DNA from: Candidatus Anammoxibacter sp.
GTDB taxonomy: Bacteria; Planctomycetota; Brocadiia; Brocadiales; Anammoxibacteraceae
Length of the DNA: 64,000 nucleotides
Assembly: GCA_021777055.1 (NCBI GenBank)
Contig: JAIQZO010000102.1
Span: 44,505 to 108,504, forward strand
Direction of reading: 5' to 3'
The notes below the pieces were generated by a model that worked only from the letters and a program-made list of their open reading frames with translations, was not told the origin of the DNA and searched no databases. The position numbers were made by a program, and so were the translations under genes. Positions 54,783-63,965 of this stretch are shown here, in pieces (the stretch's first letter is position 1; the number at the start of each line of letters is the position of its first letter).

Positions 54783-57700
54783 TTAATTTTTGTTTCTTAA
54801 GTATTTTAGGTAAGGAATAATATCATCATTTTTAGGCACCCCTGCTCCGTCATATTCAATTGTTACAACTGGTAAACCGGTAATCGCTTCTACACGAACA
54901 GACATGGCTTTCGTGATGAGCCCCGGGCAACAATATGGAGGATTGGTCTGAACGAACAATGCAATATCTGGATATTTCTCAACCAGACTTAAAATCTTAA
55001 GCAGATTATCCATTGACTCACCACTATGAGCGATACTGACATTGAATTCTTCAAGCTTCTTCTCAAATCTTTCATATTTAACTGTAATTGGCTCTTTTAG
55101 AATACGATTAAAATACTTATAGTATTTTCTGTCAAGTATTGGAATGAGTTGTTTCATTAATTTCCATGTTATTGCCTCTTTGTAACATTTTGCCTTCTTC
55201 AGGCGGGCAATAACCGGTTCCACCACAATTTTCATGTATTCGCTATATGGAGTAACCAATGCTTCTCCCCCGTATTCTTCAATGGCACGTATAAGGTTCT
55301 GGTTCATCACCTCATTGTCCCGAACATAAAGATCCCCGAATATCGCTACTTTGGGCCGGGATTCACCTGAAACTTTTATGATTTTAAAATAACGGATTAT
55401 TTTTTTTAGGGCCTCATCCTTTGATTTCTTGTTGAGAAAAGTGTCGTACAAAATTTTCATTGCATTATCAAACGCAATATCCGTTTCACCTTTAATCAGT
55501 TCGTAGGGTCTGATACGGCATACAATTTTTCTCAGATAACCGCTGAACATGAAAGACAGGTATGCATTTATAGCTGCATTGAATGAAAAGTCATAGAGTG
55601 AAATATACCCTAGAAACACGGTAATATTTTCAAGCCCATTACCGAAATCTGTGAAAAGTTTCTTCATATACCTGGGATACATAGCGAAATTACATGCAAG
55701 GTCAGTATCTGCCATCCATACGGCTGTTTTTTCAGGGTCAAGCTGGTGCTTTTCTACGTAATCAATAACATCTTGTACAATGATATTCAGTGGTAGACAT
55801 TGGCCGGTATTATGAGTCAGGCATCTACGAATTGAATCTTCCGAATTCATCAACTTTCGTGCATCTATACCCATACTTTTAATAGTCGCTTCCAAAAGAC
55901 TTACGGCAGGATCATCCCAGTTCGGCATCAATAAAATCTTGTCCTTCAGCAATTCCGGGCCGGAAATAATCTGTTTACCAACAGTATCTGGTTTAGCGAT
56001 AACAGTGTTATCATGCTTCTTGCTGTGATTTCTGAATGATCTTAATCCTGCCTCAATCCTTGTTTCATAACCAACACTTGAGTCATGCTCATCAAGTTGC
56101 AGGATCAGGTAAGGTTTGCTGTATGCATTCATCACCAATTTAAAATACTCTATAACAAATGAATCGGGTGAACATTTAAAAGAGCTTATAAAGACAGGAT
56201 ATAACAGTTCTGTTTTGGCTACAAACTCAGCAGTTTTAAGTATATCCGTCGCATATTTCCAGTTAAAGGATTCAAGAAATTCCGATGAAAACTGCAGATC
56301 GTTAATCTCCACATCTATCATATCCTGAAAGAAGGTTCCTACTCCCTGTTTTGAAATGATATCAGGAATCTTACAGTTCATTGATGAATTAAGAACTGAA
56401 TAGGGCCGTCCCAATAAAACAACATGTATATCCTTGATTTGTTTCAACTTATCATTAAATATCATGTGCCAGTTATCCCGTAAATGCTGATTATATTGCA
56501 TTGCTTCCTTATAAGCTGCCGCTACCTGGTTCTTTTTAATTGACAGTTTCGGGATTGATTCCAACATTTCAAACAATTCATCATTAAGCGACTTTGCACT
56601 TTGTAATGCCCGGGTCAATGGCGTCAGAAGTTTTTTACTATTGGCTATTTCAGGAACTGCTGCAATAATCGAGGATACAAATTGAGTATAATAACAATAT
56701 TGTCCGCGTTTTCCGTCAATTGCAGGATACTCAAGGAAGACAGGAAGAAAAATATAATCCGCTTTATCAAGCAGATAGTGTACATGGCCGTGTATGGCTG
56801 ATATAGGAGCACAAAACTCTGCCCCGCTCAACATTTTCCCTTCCTTTATACCGTCCTGATAGTTAAGACTATTAACGGTATTTATTGATAGTAAATCAAA
56901 AAATCTTTGCCAAACAGGCAATTCATCAAATATATGTAATGCTGCGGGAATTCCGATCGTAACATTTCCATCTGCTTTATTCTCTGCTTTATATGTAAAG
57001 ACTTTATTTCTTTCCTTTATTACATTAAATGCAGTTGATGGATTGGCGATAAATTTTTCTTCATTATAATCCCTTCCACATAAAAAGCCGAAAGCTTCTG
57101 TTTCTTCACCAATGTCTGCAATTTTCAGTTTGCAGTTATTTGTGCACAAATTACATACTTCGGAACGTACGGGAATCTTTTCCTTGTAAAGCTTTAATCC
57201 TCTGAATTCTGATTTCTTTTGCCGGTTATCATATAAATCAAGCGCTATTCCCAGTGCACCGGTAAGATGGCAATATTTTGAAACCATCAACGGTTTATTC
57301 AATTTTTGCTCAAATGCAGCAACTAATGCTTTGTTTTTAGCTGTGGCTCCCTGGAAAAATATTTTTTTGCCGATATTCTTTTGGACGGCAACCTTTGTAA
57401 GATAATTTTCTCTTACAGAATGAAGAACCGAAGCAAGCAGTTCATTTACAGTATAACCTTCATTAAGATAATGATTCAGGTCTCGCTCCATAAAAACAGT
57501 GCAACGATCACTTGACATAGGGGCTTTGACATTTTCAGCCCTAGAAGAATAATCGGTAAGTGAACAATTTAGTTTTTTGGCTTGTTCTTCTATAAAACTC
57601 CCTGTTCCCGCAGCACATACGTGGTTCATTATTGAAAATGTAACCGAGCCATTTTGTAAGGTGGTGAACTTGGCGTCCTGCCCCCCTATTTCAATAATCG

Positions 57701-58988
57701 TATCAACCTCATTATCAAGTTCATAGGCCGCTCTGGCATGTGCAGTAATCTCGTCAACAACCGTATCGGCGCCAATTATCTTACCGATAAATTTTCTACC
57801 TGAACCGGTTGTGCCAACTCCAGAAAAATTGAATATGATTTCCAGGTCCTGCTGTATACGATCAATAGCCTCAAAAATAGTTTGTACGACGGTTACCGGT
57901 CTTCCAATAGTACGTGTATATAAACCGGCAATCACCTCTTTATTCTCAGAGATAATAATTGCCTTCGTACTTGTTGAGCCAATATCAATTCCCATGTAAA
58001 CATTCATCGGCCCTGCTGAGGATATTTTTGAATAAATATCTATCTCAACTGCGGTTGCTTCGGAATAAAGCTCTGAGGTGAACAGGTACTGTTTCTCAGA
58101 ACTGAAGTCAGGGTAATCGGATAATTTAATTTTAAGCGGTTCAGAAAAGTATTTCTTCTCTTCAGAATGGGATATCAAGAGCTCTGTAATATTTGCAAAG
58201 CCAGCATAATTGGTTTCAGCGCCCTCATCAATTAAATTAATTGCAGCGCCTAAAGCACCGTATATATGCGAATATTCATCAATGGAAACCTTTAACCCGG
58301 TCAGGTTCTTAATGTGTTTTGCAACTGCTTTATTGAGCGATACACCACCTGCAAAGACAAGAGGTTCATGGCAATTTGTATTAGTGAATAAGGTATCAAC
58401 GATATTCTTTGCCAGACCGTATGAAAGTCCGTCGCAAATCTCCTCAAGGCTATAACCTTCCTGTTGAGCATGAATCAAGTCAGTTTTTGCAAATACAGCA
58501 CAACGTGAAGCGATCTTTGGAAATTCTCCTTGATTATTAAACGCTATTTCGCTAAACCGGCTAATACTATTCAGGTTTAACCGTGAAGCCTGTTGATCCA
58601 GAAAACTGCCTGTACCTGCAGCACATGAGGTATTTGATTTGTAGTTAAGATAATTGCCATTCTCATCAAAGATAACAAGGCCGAATAGTTCTCCCCCCAC
58701 TATCAACAAGCATCCGACCTTACAGTGGAGATGCTGTGCGGCAGTAATATAGGCAATTCTTGAATTATAAGATCGAGTAGATTCTATGACATGAGGAGTG
58801 GAGGAAGTGACTGCGATTCCGGCAAGGCACTCTAAATCAATACTTTGTAATAAAACGTCCAGATTTTTAATGATGTTGCCTTCATGAAATACATACTGAT
58901 GATCAAGGACTTGTTTTTGTGCATTAAGTTTAACTAATGAAACCGCCACAGACCCGGCATCTATCCCAATGTAATATTTCTCCTGCAT
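54783..58988 (-). CDS. Giant 2-hydroxyacyl-CoA dehydratase activase (tandem BcrAD/BadFG, DUF2229, HgdB-like)
   Basis: A 1401-residue protein. Two ASKHA ATPase modules in tandem: YYIGIDAGSVAVSLVKL (5-21) with NTSCAAGTGSFLDQQASRL, and YMGIDIGSTSTKAIIIS (about 330-346) with NHVCAAGTGSFIEEQAKKL. Then comes a Cys-rich segment EVCNLCTNNCKLKIAD, a DUF2229 domain (VTIGIPAALHIFDELPVWQR) and a C-terminal HgdB-like region (KVAIFGDLYVRDNEVMNQNL, TNPPYCCPGLITKAM). The family is an ATP-driven electron injector for dehydratases and double-cubane proteins. Its natural partner in this window is the HgdB-like protein at 25.3 kb, but this is inference. No partner lies beside it. Confidence 0.92.
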   Translation of the reverse strand: MQEKYYIGIDAGSVAVSLVKLNAQKQVLDHQYVFHEGNIIKNLDVLLQSIDLECLAGIAVTSSTPHVIESTRSYNSRIAYITAAQHLHCKVGCLLIVGGELFGLVIFDENGNYLNYKSNTSCAAGTGSFLDQQASRLNLNSISRFSEIAFNNQGEFPKIASRCAVFAKTDLIHAQQEGYSLEEICDGLSYGLAKNIVDTLFTNTNCHEPLVFAGGVSLNKAVAKHIKNLTGLKVSIDEYSHIYGALGAAINLIDEGAETNYAGFANITELLISHSEEKKYFSEPLKIKLSDYPDFSSEKQYLFTSELYSEATAVEIDIYSKISSAGPMNVYMGIDIGSTSTKAIIISENKEVIAGLYTRTIGRPVTVVQTIFEAIDRIQQDLEIIFNFSGVGTTGSGRKFIGKIIGADTVVDEITAHARAAYELDNEVDTIIEIGGQDAKFTTLQNGSVTFSIMNHVCAAGTGSFIEEQAKKLNCSLTDYSSRAENVKAPMSSDRCTVFMERDLNHYLNEGYTVNELLASVLHSVRENYLTKVAVQKNIGKKIFFQGATAKNKALVAAFEQKLNKPLMVSKYCHLTGALGIALDLYDNRQKKSEFRGLKLYKEKIPVRSEVCNLCTNNCKLKIADIGEETEAFGFLCGRDYNEEKFIANPSTAFNVIKERNKVFTYKAENKADGNVTIGIPAALHIFDELPVWQRFFDLLSINTVNSLNYQDGIKEGKMLSGAEFCAPISAIHGHVHYLLDKADYIFLPVFLEYPAIDGKRGQYCYYTQFVSSIIAAVPEIANSKKLLTPLTRALQSAKSLNDELFEMLESIPKLSIKKNQVAAAYKEAMQYNQHLRDNWHMIFNDKLKQIKDIHVVLLGRPYSVLNSSMNCKIPDIISKQGVGTFFQDMIDVEINDLQFSSEFLESFNWKYATDILKTAEFVAKTELLYPVFISSFKCSPDSFVIEYFKLVMNAYSKPYLILQLDEHDSSVGYETRIEAGLRSFRNHSKKHDNTVIAKPDTVGKQIISGPELLKDKILLMPNWDDPAVSLLEATIKSMGIDARKLMNSEDSIRRCLTHNTGQCLPLNIIVQDVIDYVEKHQLDPEKTAVWMADTDLACNFAMYPRYMKKLFTDFGNGLENITVFLGYISLYDFSFNAAINAYLSFMFSGYLRKIVCRIRPYELIKGETDIAFDNAMKILYDTFLNKKSKDEALKKIIRYFKIIKVSGESRPKVAIFGDLYVRDNEVMNQNLIRAIEEYGGEALVTPYSEYMKIVVEPVIARLKKAKCYKEAITWKLMKQLIPILDRKYYKYFNRILKEPITVKYERFEKKLEEFNVSIAHSGESMDNLLKILSLVEKYPDIALFVQTNPPYCCPGLITKAMSVRVEAITGLPVVTIEYDGAGVPKNDDIIPYLKYLRNKN

Positions 58989-59037
58989 AATTTCTTCAAA
59001 CCAACTTCCAGGTCAATATAAATTTGCATTAAAGAGG

Positions 59038-59205
59038 TGTCCTAAAATAAGTTGAGCTTCTTGTGTCTAGATTTAGGCCAACTTTACTAAATCTTCAGTC
59101 TCCAAATCCTCAACGCAGCGAAGGCTGCGCTTCCCGTTTGGTTCAACCAATTTTGTAAAATTTAACCTAAATCTAGACACAAGAAGCTCAAAATTTTTTG
59201 GGACA
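59038..59205. repeat. Dispersed repeat family B, copy 2 (MITE-like with long terminal inverted repeat)
   Basis: A perfect 26-bp inverted repeat (59052-59077 and 59166-59191) is extended by an imperfect continuation to TGTCC(T/C) ... GGGACA at both ends. The centre (AATCCTCAACGCAGCGAAGG, then CTGCGCTTCC) is the same as in copies 1 and 3. It lies between the activase and desaturase genes and carries no gene. Confidence 0.8.
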
Positions 59206-59261
59206 GTCCATAAAGATAATCAGCCGGACTTATCATAAAAATAAATTTTAGTCATAAAGAT

Positions 59262-60224
59262 TCAATATCCGACTAACTTGTTTTGCTTCAAATCCCACAG
59301 TTTTAAACGGAGACATTTATAAATATCAATTGGTTTTAGTGAGCTTCGGGCAGGATTTTGTAGTTCAGGGATTGCTGCCATTGCTTCAGGAAGCCTGTAA
59401 AATGGAATCAAACAATTAGCATGATGCACATTATGATAACCAATATTTCCTGAAATCCAATGGAGAAACTTTCCCCCCTCCAAAAAACTTGATGAATTCA
59501 TAGCGGCAAATCCATAATCCCACTGATCAATTGGCTTTAATTTTATAGAAGGGGCATTGTGCTGGATGTAAAAAAGATAAGCGCCCATTGTAAGAGCGAC
59601 AAACAATGGTATAAAAACAGAAAATATTACATAGTCCCATCCCAGCAGGGTAAGAGCAAAAATAATAAGTCCATGTAAAAGTACTGCAATTAAAGAATCA
59701 AAATGACGACGTGGATCATTTAAGAATGGAACAACGCACATCCTCATAATAAACACGGTTAGATATGAGAGTAGTATAAATAAAGGATTCCGGACCCCTA
59801 TATATTTCAAACGCAGTCCCAGACTTGCATTTTTATACTCTTCTGTTGTCATTATTGGAAACGCGCCTAACGCGTCAAAGGAAATTTGCGCATTATGATC
59901 GTGATGAGAATTATGAGTGCTACGCCATGCAACAGGAGGAGCCAGTACTAAAACTCCATAAAAGTTTAGAATCCATTTGGCAAGTGTTGATTTTCTGAAA
60001 ATAGCGCCATGATGATAGTCGTGGTAAAATATAAACATACGGATAAGAAGTAGTCCTGTAAAAACACTAAAAACAGATCGTATATAGATGTTCCCCTGTA
60101 GTGTCGCCCCCGTTACTGCAACGGCAAGAAGGGTCAACAATGTAAGAAATGAACTCCAGCTCTTTTTTCTGTTTTCTTCAGCAAAATATTTTGTTTTTAA
60201 AAGTATATCTTTTGTGTTTGTCAT
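59262..60224 (-). CDS. Membrane fatty-acid desaturase
   Basis: A 320-residue membrane protein with the three histidine boxes of the di-iron desaturase family: FYHDYHHGAIF (His68, His71, His72), STHNSHHDHNAQ (His104-His108) and GYHNVHHANCLIP (about 265). Four to six membrane segments separate them. It introduces a double bond into an acyl chain (delta-type specificity unknown) and needs oxygen and an electron donor, or in an anaerobe may do related chemistry. It is transcribed away from the activase gene with a MITE between them. No ribosome-binding site is clear. Confidence 0.92.
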   Translation of the reverse strand: MTNTKDILLKTKYFAEENRKKSWSSFLTLLTLLAVAVTGATLQGNIYIRSVFSVFTGLLLIRMFIFYHDYHHGAIFRKSTLAKWILNFYGVLVLAPPVAWRSTHNSHHDHNAQISFDALGAFPIMTTEEYKNASLGLRLKYIGVRNPLFILLSYLTVFIMRMCVVPFLNDPRRHFDSLIAVLLHGLIIFALTLLGWDYVIFSVFIPLFVALTMGAYLFYIQHNAPSIKLKPIDQWDYGFAAMNSSSFLEGGKFLHWISGNIGYHNVHHANCLIPFYRLPEAMAAIPELQNPARSSLKPIDIYKCLRLKLWDLKQNKLVGY

Positions 60225-60857
60225 TTTTTTTTGTTTAAATATCCTTTATATGAAATTTGTTGAGATTCTTTACCACCTTTTCGAGCGGTAACCTTAATCG
60301 GTTTTTTTATGCGGTGCTTTCCTTTAGAGATACAAGCTTAATGGTTGCACTTGTTACAATCGACTTTGGTGGTTAACGTGGGATGGGAGAATAACTTAGA
60401 TAACCCTTTTTACGGATAGCACACTGCAGGCCGCCAGAGAAATCAAGATAACTAAAAATTTTAAACAATTGACATATAAAAAGGTGATTGGATGTGCTAC
60501 TAAACCAGGTGCTCAAGCTCAATTAACATGTGAGACAATAGAGTACCAAAGATTTAGGATTAGCAAGTAAAAGTGTGTTGTGTTCTTGGGTGTATGGAGT
60601 TCTTGCATAAAGCAAGTAACAGAATTGATGATAGAAAATGGGGTTTATTTCAGTACATAAGGCCAGGCTCAGCAGCCAAGTTGTCTGCGGTAAAACTTGG
60701 TCCGCTGCAGCCTATATTATATTCCTAGCATAGTCCAATCCAATGGTAAATCATGTCACTCTCTGCAATCTGCCCAACAAGGCCATGATTTGTTCATTAC
60801 ACAGTAAGTCGCAAATCAAAAACCTGCCTTATTGTATGGAACATGAGGCTATTACAA
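60225..60857. other. Gene-free region with relics and an RNA-like hairpin
   Basis: No intact gene. A short stretch at about 60548-60600 reads KDLGLASKSVLCSWVYG, reminiscent of an IS3-type OrfA helix-turn-helix, but is too short to assign. A hairpin at 60676-60712 (CCAAGTT and AACTTGG, inside GCAGC and GCTGC) lies downstream of the cold-shock gene. Confidence 0.4.
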
Positions 60858-61070
60858 TCATTGAGGTTGAGGCTCAACGGTTTTTGCACATGGGCCCTTT
60901 TGCCCCTCGCCGACTTCGTAATCTACTTTCTGCCCGTCATTGAGCGTTGCATAGCTACCAGAGGTCTCAATATCAGAATGGTGAACAAACAGATCGCTCC
61001 CGCCATCTTCTGGAGTAATGAAACCGTAACCTTTGTCTGAATTGAACCACTTTACTGTACCTGTACTCAT
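60858..61070 (-). CDS. cspA: CspA-family cold-shock protein
   Basis: A 70-residue single cold-shock domain. RNP1 is KGYGFIT and RNP2 DLFVHHSDI, and the N-terminus MSTGTVKWFNSDKGYG is typical. It binds single-stranded RNA and DNA as an RNA chaperone. The upstream 200 bases are gene-free, as expected for the long structured leader that controls such genes. Confidence 0.95.
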   Translation of the reverse strand: MSTGTVKWFNSDKGYGFITPEDGGSDLFVHHSDIETSGSYATLNDGQKVDYEVGEGQKGPCAKTVEPQPQ

Positions 61071-61640
61071 AATGTATTTGTCCTTGTTAAGTTAAAATTA
61101 GTTTTATCGCAGTATTCTGCTTTTCTACTAATTTTCTAAAAAAAAAATTCCTTTTGTATCTACAAATAAAAAACAAACCTTACTAATTCTTCGACTTGTG
61201 ATGCGTCAGAAGAAACTTTATAGTCTCAGATCTGATTAGTGGTTTAATCTTTATTATTCTCTTAATAAATCTTATCCTCCTTAAAAATAATTGTTTTCAA
61301 TATAATTGATCGCCGGTATATGGACAAATTACAGAGACCAGATAAATTGCCAGTAACCAGCTTTACTGTGTAGTATAACAATATGTACTCTATAAAAGAT
61401 AGATTATTAATAAATATGTCACTATTCATCGTAATTAACATACTTTTTCATTAGAATCAGAAATTTTATCACCTAATAGTAATGTCAACGTTTGGCCAGA
61501 TGGTATTGAATACCTTTTTTGCTGTTGATAAATAACTACTAACTCTACAAAATGTTTTGGTCCCTTGTAAAGAACATAAACATCATGATATTTTTTAATG
61601 AACTTTTGTCATCATTATATCACGTTCTGATAAGTTAAAA
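61071..61640. other. Leader and upstream region of cspA
   Basis: 570 AT-rich bases with no credible gene. The part near 61071-61200 probably carries the long 5' leader of the cold-shock mRNA. Confidence 0.4.
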
Positions 61641-61644
61641 GAAG

Positions 61645-61760
61645 GTTTTACTCCTGTTTGCGGGACGATGAACACTTGTACACTGCTGTACGATATGTAG
61701 AAAGAATCCTGTAAGATCCATGATGGGCACAACAAAATGAAATATACAAATGGTTAAGTG
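61645..61760 (+). pseudogene. Relic of a REP-associated (Y1/IS200-like) transposase
   Basis: Plus-strand reading gives SCLRDDEHLYTAVRYVER and, after a one-base shift, NPVRSMMG. DDEHLYTAVRYVERNPVRA is the very conserved C-terminal segment of RAYT transposases. The upstream catalytic part is missing and stops follow, so it is dead. It explains the GGGTCAGACCC-type array at 45.5 kb and the GGACAGCGTCC palindrome at 62.8 kb as likely RAYT-related repeats. Confidence 0.65.
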
Positions 61761-61904
61761 CCTATGTTCACGTCTTTGAATATGAAAGAAGTAGACAGGG
61801 CCGTCTTGACCATGCCGGTGCGTGTGTACCAGAGAAATTAATTTAGATGAAGTTGAAATGGCTATTGAACAAGACTCAATACGAGAAGTGAACAATTGGC
61901 TAAG

Positions 61905-62080
61905 GAACGTGCATGAAATAAATTATACATCTAACACACATCTTCACATTATCTTTGTCCAAACTTCAATCGCCAAATCCTCAACGCGGCGAAGGCCGCG
62001 CTTCCGGTCTGGTTCAATCTGTTTGAACAAATCTAACATAAATCTGAGAGTTACATGCATAATTTATTTCATGCACGTTC
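61905..62080. repeat. Dispersed repeat family B, copy 3 (MITE-like, 22-bp TIR)
   Basis: Perfect 22-bp terminal inverted repeats (61905-61926 and 62059-62080; core GTGCATGAAATAAATTAT). The interior carries the family B core (CCTCAACGCGGCGAAGGCCG, then CGCTTCC). It seems to have inserted at the end of a coding-like stretch that reads INLDEVEMAIEQDSIREVNN, which stops at the left TIR. Confidence 0.82.
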
Positions 62081-62254
62081 ATTAGTATAATGTCAGTGAT
62101 ACATTATTTGCAAAGAGAAAGCTAGCTTATAATAGTATAAATGAAGCGACAAAAGGTTCGGTGATGCAATCGAAGTTAAAAATAGAATAAGCAGCTGATT
62201 TGTAACACCCCAGATCTCTCTCTGAAATTTCCCCGCTTATTGAAGAAGAAAAAG

Positions 62255-62521
62255 TTACGCTACACGCCGTTCGGGCAAATTGCAATCACACGGCAGGGTA
62301 TTTTCAACACTACTCTCATTATTTCTATTTTTACAACAATTTTTACCATCCCTGCTCTTCTTGTTGTTCTTTTTCACTGAGATACCAGGCTCTGACAATC
62401 TCCACATAACCTCAAACTCTTCTTCCAATTTCACAGGATCAAGCCAGGTGAATACTTCCACTCTCTGAATGTTAACAAACTTTGAAAAAAATCTAAGAAA
62501 TTTTTCAGTAAATACCTTCAT
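62255..62521 (-). CDS. Small unknown protein
   Basis: An 88-residue protein. ATG 62521 has AAGAGGTG 6 bases upstream, an excellent site. The N-terminal half (MKVFTEKFLRFFSKFVNIQR, then VFTWLDPVKLEEEFEVMW) looks folded and amphipathic; the C-terminal half is basic and Cys-containing (KKNNKKSRDGKNCCKNRNN, CDCNLPERR). The family is not recognised. Confidence 0.55.
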   Translation of the reverse strand: MKVFTEKFLRFFSKFVNIQRVEVFTWLDPVKLEEEFEVMWRLSEPGISVKKNNKKSRDGKNCCKNRNNESSVENTLPCDCNLPERRVA

Positions 62522-63016
62522 CTTAATCACCTCTTTAATTGAAATGTCCTAAAGCAAATCTTTTGTTTTTTTCTATTTTACATCGGATTGATCATTTTTG
62601 CAATGTAAATATTTAAATAAAACTATAATTTTAGCATACATTTAAAAAATCTTTAACTAACCACACACCACACACTTACAATTTGCACCACCGATGAATT
62701 TGAATTTTTAGAGAATTATGTTCTCAATTTAACAGGTTTTGTAACAATAACGGCATGATTTAAGGGACCGAAGACAGAGACCTTATTTCGCTTAAAACCC
62801 AGGGACAGCGTCCACAACTTCGTTGATGGAAGGCGTATAGTTTGATATTGTACTAAACATACCAAGAAATGAGTTTTACCTTCTATTACTTGCAAGCTTA
62901 TGGTCTGATCTTAAATATAAATATTCATTATCGACAATTTATTGTTAAGTATAGTAATGTTAATAAAAAAAATAGCGAACAATCGCATCAACCTGGCAAA
63001 CTGGTTAGGCATTATT
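62522..63016. other. Gene-free region with a REP-like palindrome
   Basis: About 500 bases without a gene. GGACAGCGTCC (about 62803-62813) in a context GGGACCGAAGACAGAGACC ... ACCCAGGGACAGCGTCCA resembles RAYT-associated repeats. It is one kilobase from the RAYT relic. Confidence 0.45.
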
Positions 63017-63286
63017 ATGAGGGAAACAAAATACATGAGAGTAAGTAAGGCGCAAGAAGAGATAAATCAAACTGAATGGGAAAATCCAGATAACTGGAGT
63101 ACAATTTATTTCAGCAAAAAAGATTCCAGGATTTGGGTACCTAAACGAAGTACTAAGAGTGGATTCACAATTAATTTTGGTAGTCGCGCGGGCTCACGAT
63201 GGATATATTACTTATTTTTGTTGTTTCTTGTGCTTGGAGGATTCTTTGGTGCGGTAATTGTATTTATCATGATGAAAGCTTATTAA
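63017..63286 (+). CDS. DUF5808-like small membrane protein
   Basis: An 89-residue protein. NPDNWSTIYFSKKDSRIWVP and KRSTKSGFTINFGSRAGSRW match the DUF5808 pattern (aspartate/tryptophan/VPKR, then TxNFG). A C-terminal membrane segment (YYLFLLFLVLGGFFGAVIVF) follows. The frame is open to 62942; ATG 63017 is preferred because AGG stands 7 bases upstream. Its role is unknown. Confidence 0.65.
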   Translation: MRETKYMRVSKAQEEINQTEWENPDNWSTIYFSKKDSRIWVPKRSTKSGFTINFGSRAGSRWIYYLFLLFLVLGGFFGAVIVFIMMKAY

Positions 63287-63405
63287 TTAGCATGTGGTTT
63301 AAAATAATCAAAGATTATTCAATCTTGCAATGTAATTCAACTGGGGTAATTTACTGCGCTGCATTTGTAAATTTTCAGATAATTGTATCGTTATATCGAG
63401 AATAT

Positions 63406-63873
63406 ATGATGTTGTATATCGCAATTGCTACAAATAGTGTCGCTATTATATGCTTCATTATTTTTTTTAAACATACGTATGTCGGAATCATAATAGGTAT
63501 TTCTGCAATTACTTGGTTCTTTGTTTTTCTAAAAAAGAAGCAAGATAAACTGGAGGCAAATTTTCAAAAGCGATATTCAGGAAAAACGATAAGGTGCTTG
63601 GACAAATGTGCCATTTTTAGAGCTCAGGAGTCTAATGGTTTTTCACAATCCCAAGGAAATGGCTACTTAGTATTAACCGATGATGAACTTTACTTTGAAA
63701 TGACGCTACTTAATAGGGTTTTGTCCATATCAATCGCCTCCATCGTAAAGGTCGAACAAGCAAATCGACTCCTTGGCGTAAATCCAGGAAGACCAATGCT
63801 TAAAGTTACATTTGCAGACTGCAATGGAAATATTGATTCAATAGCTCTAAGTGTTAAAGAATTGATAGAGTAG
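63406..63873 (+). CDS. Membrane protein with C-terminal PH/GRAM-like domain
   Basis: About 155 residues from ATG 63406 (GAG 5 bases upstream). Two hydrophobic segments (LYIAIATNSVAIICFIIFF and GIIIGISAITWFFVFL) come first, then a soluble part: GNGYLVLTDDELYFEMTLLN and RVLSISIASIVKVEQANRLL, like bacterial PH or GRAM-type domains. The frame is open from 63199 and overlaps the preceding gene; ATG 63292 is an alternative start. Role unknown. Confidence 0.6.
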   Translation: MMLYIAIATNSVAIICFIIFFKHTYVGIIIGISAITWFFVFLKKKQDKLEANFQKRYSGKTIRCLDKCAIFRAQESNGFSQSQGNGYLVLTDDELYFEMTLLNRVLSISIASIVKVEQANRLLGVNPGRPMLKVTFADCNGNIDSIALSVKELIE

Positions 63874-63900
63874 AAAAAAGGAGACTTGAGTAGATAAAGG

Positions 63901-63962
63901 CCCTCCCATTGGATAGTATATATGTGACTAGTAATAAATATCCAATGTAGAAAAAAGGAGGG
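63901..63962 (+). promoter_or_regulatory. Stem-loop that masks a transposase ribosome-binding site
   Basis: CCCTCC (63901-63906) with GGAGGG (63957-63962) and ATTGGATA (63908-63915) with TATCCAAT (63939-63946). The 3' arm is the Shine-Dalgarno of the gene starting at 63966. IS elements often hide the ribosome-binding site this way so that read-through transcripts are not translated. Confidence 0.55.
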
Positions 63963-63965
63963 CGC

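Noticed and set aside
61635..61895. 86-codon minus-strand ORF
   Set aside because: The plus strand carries the RAYT relic; the minus-strand frame has no ribosome-binding site or recognisable domain.
61822..62085. 87-codon plus-strand ORF
   Set aside because: Its second half lies inside the family B MITE; the first half is the end of a broken gene.
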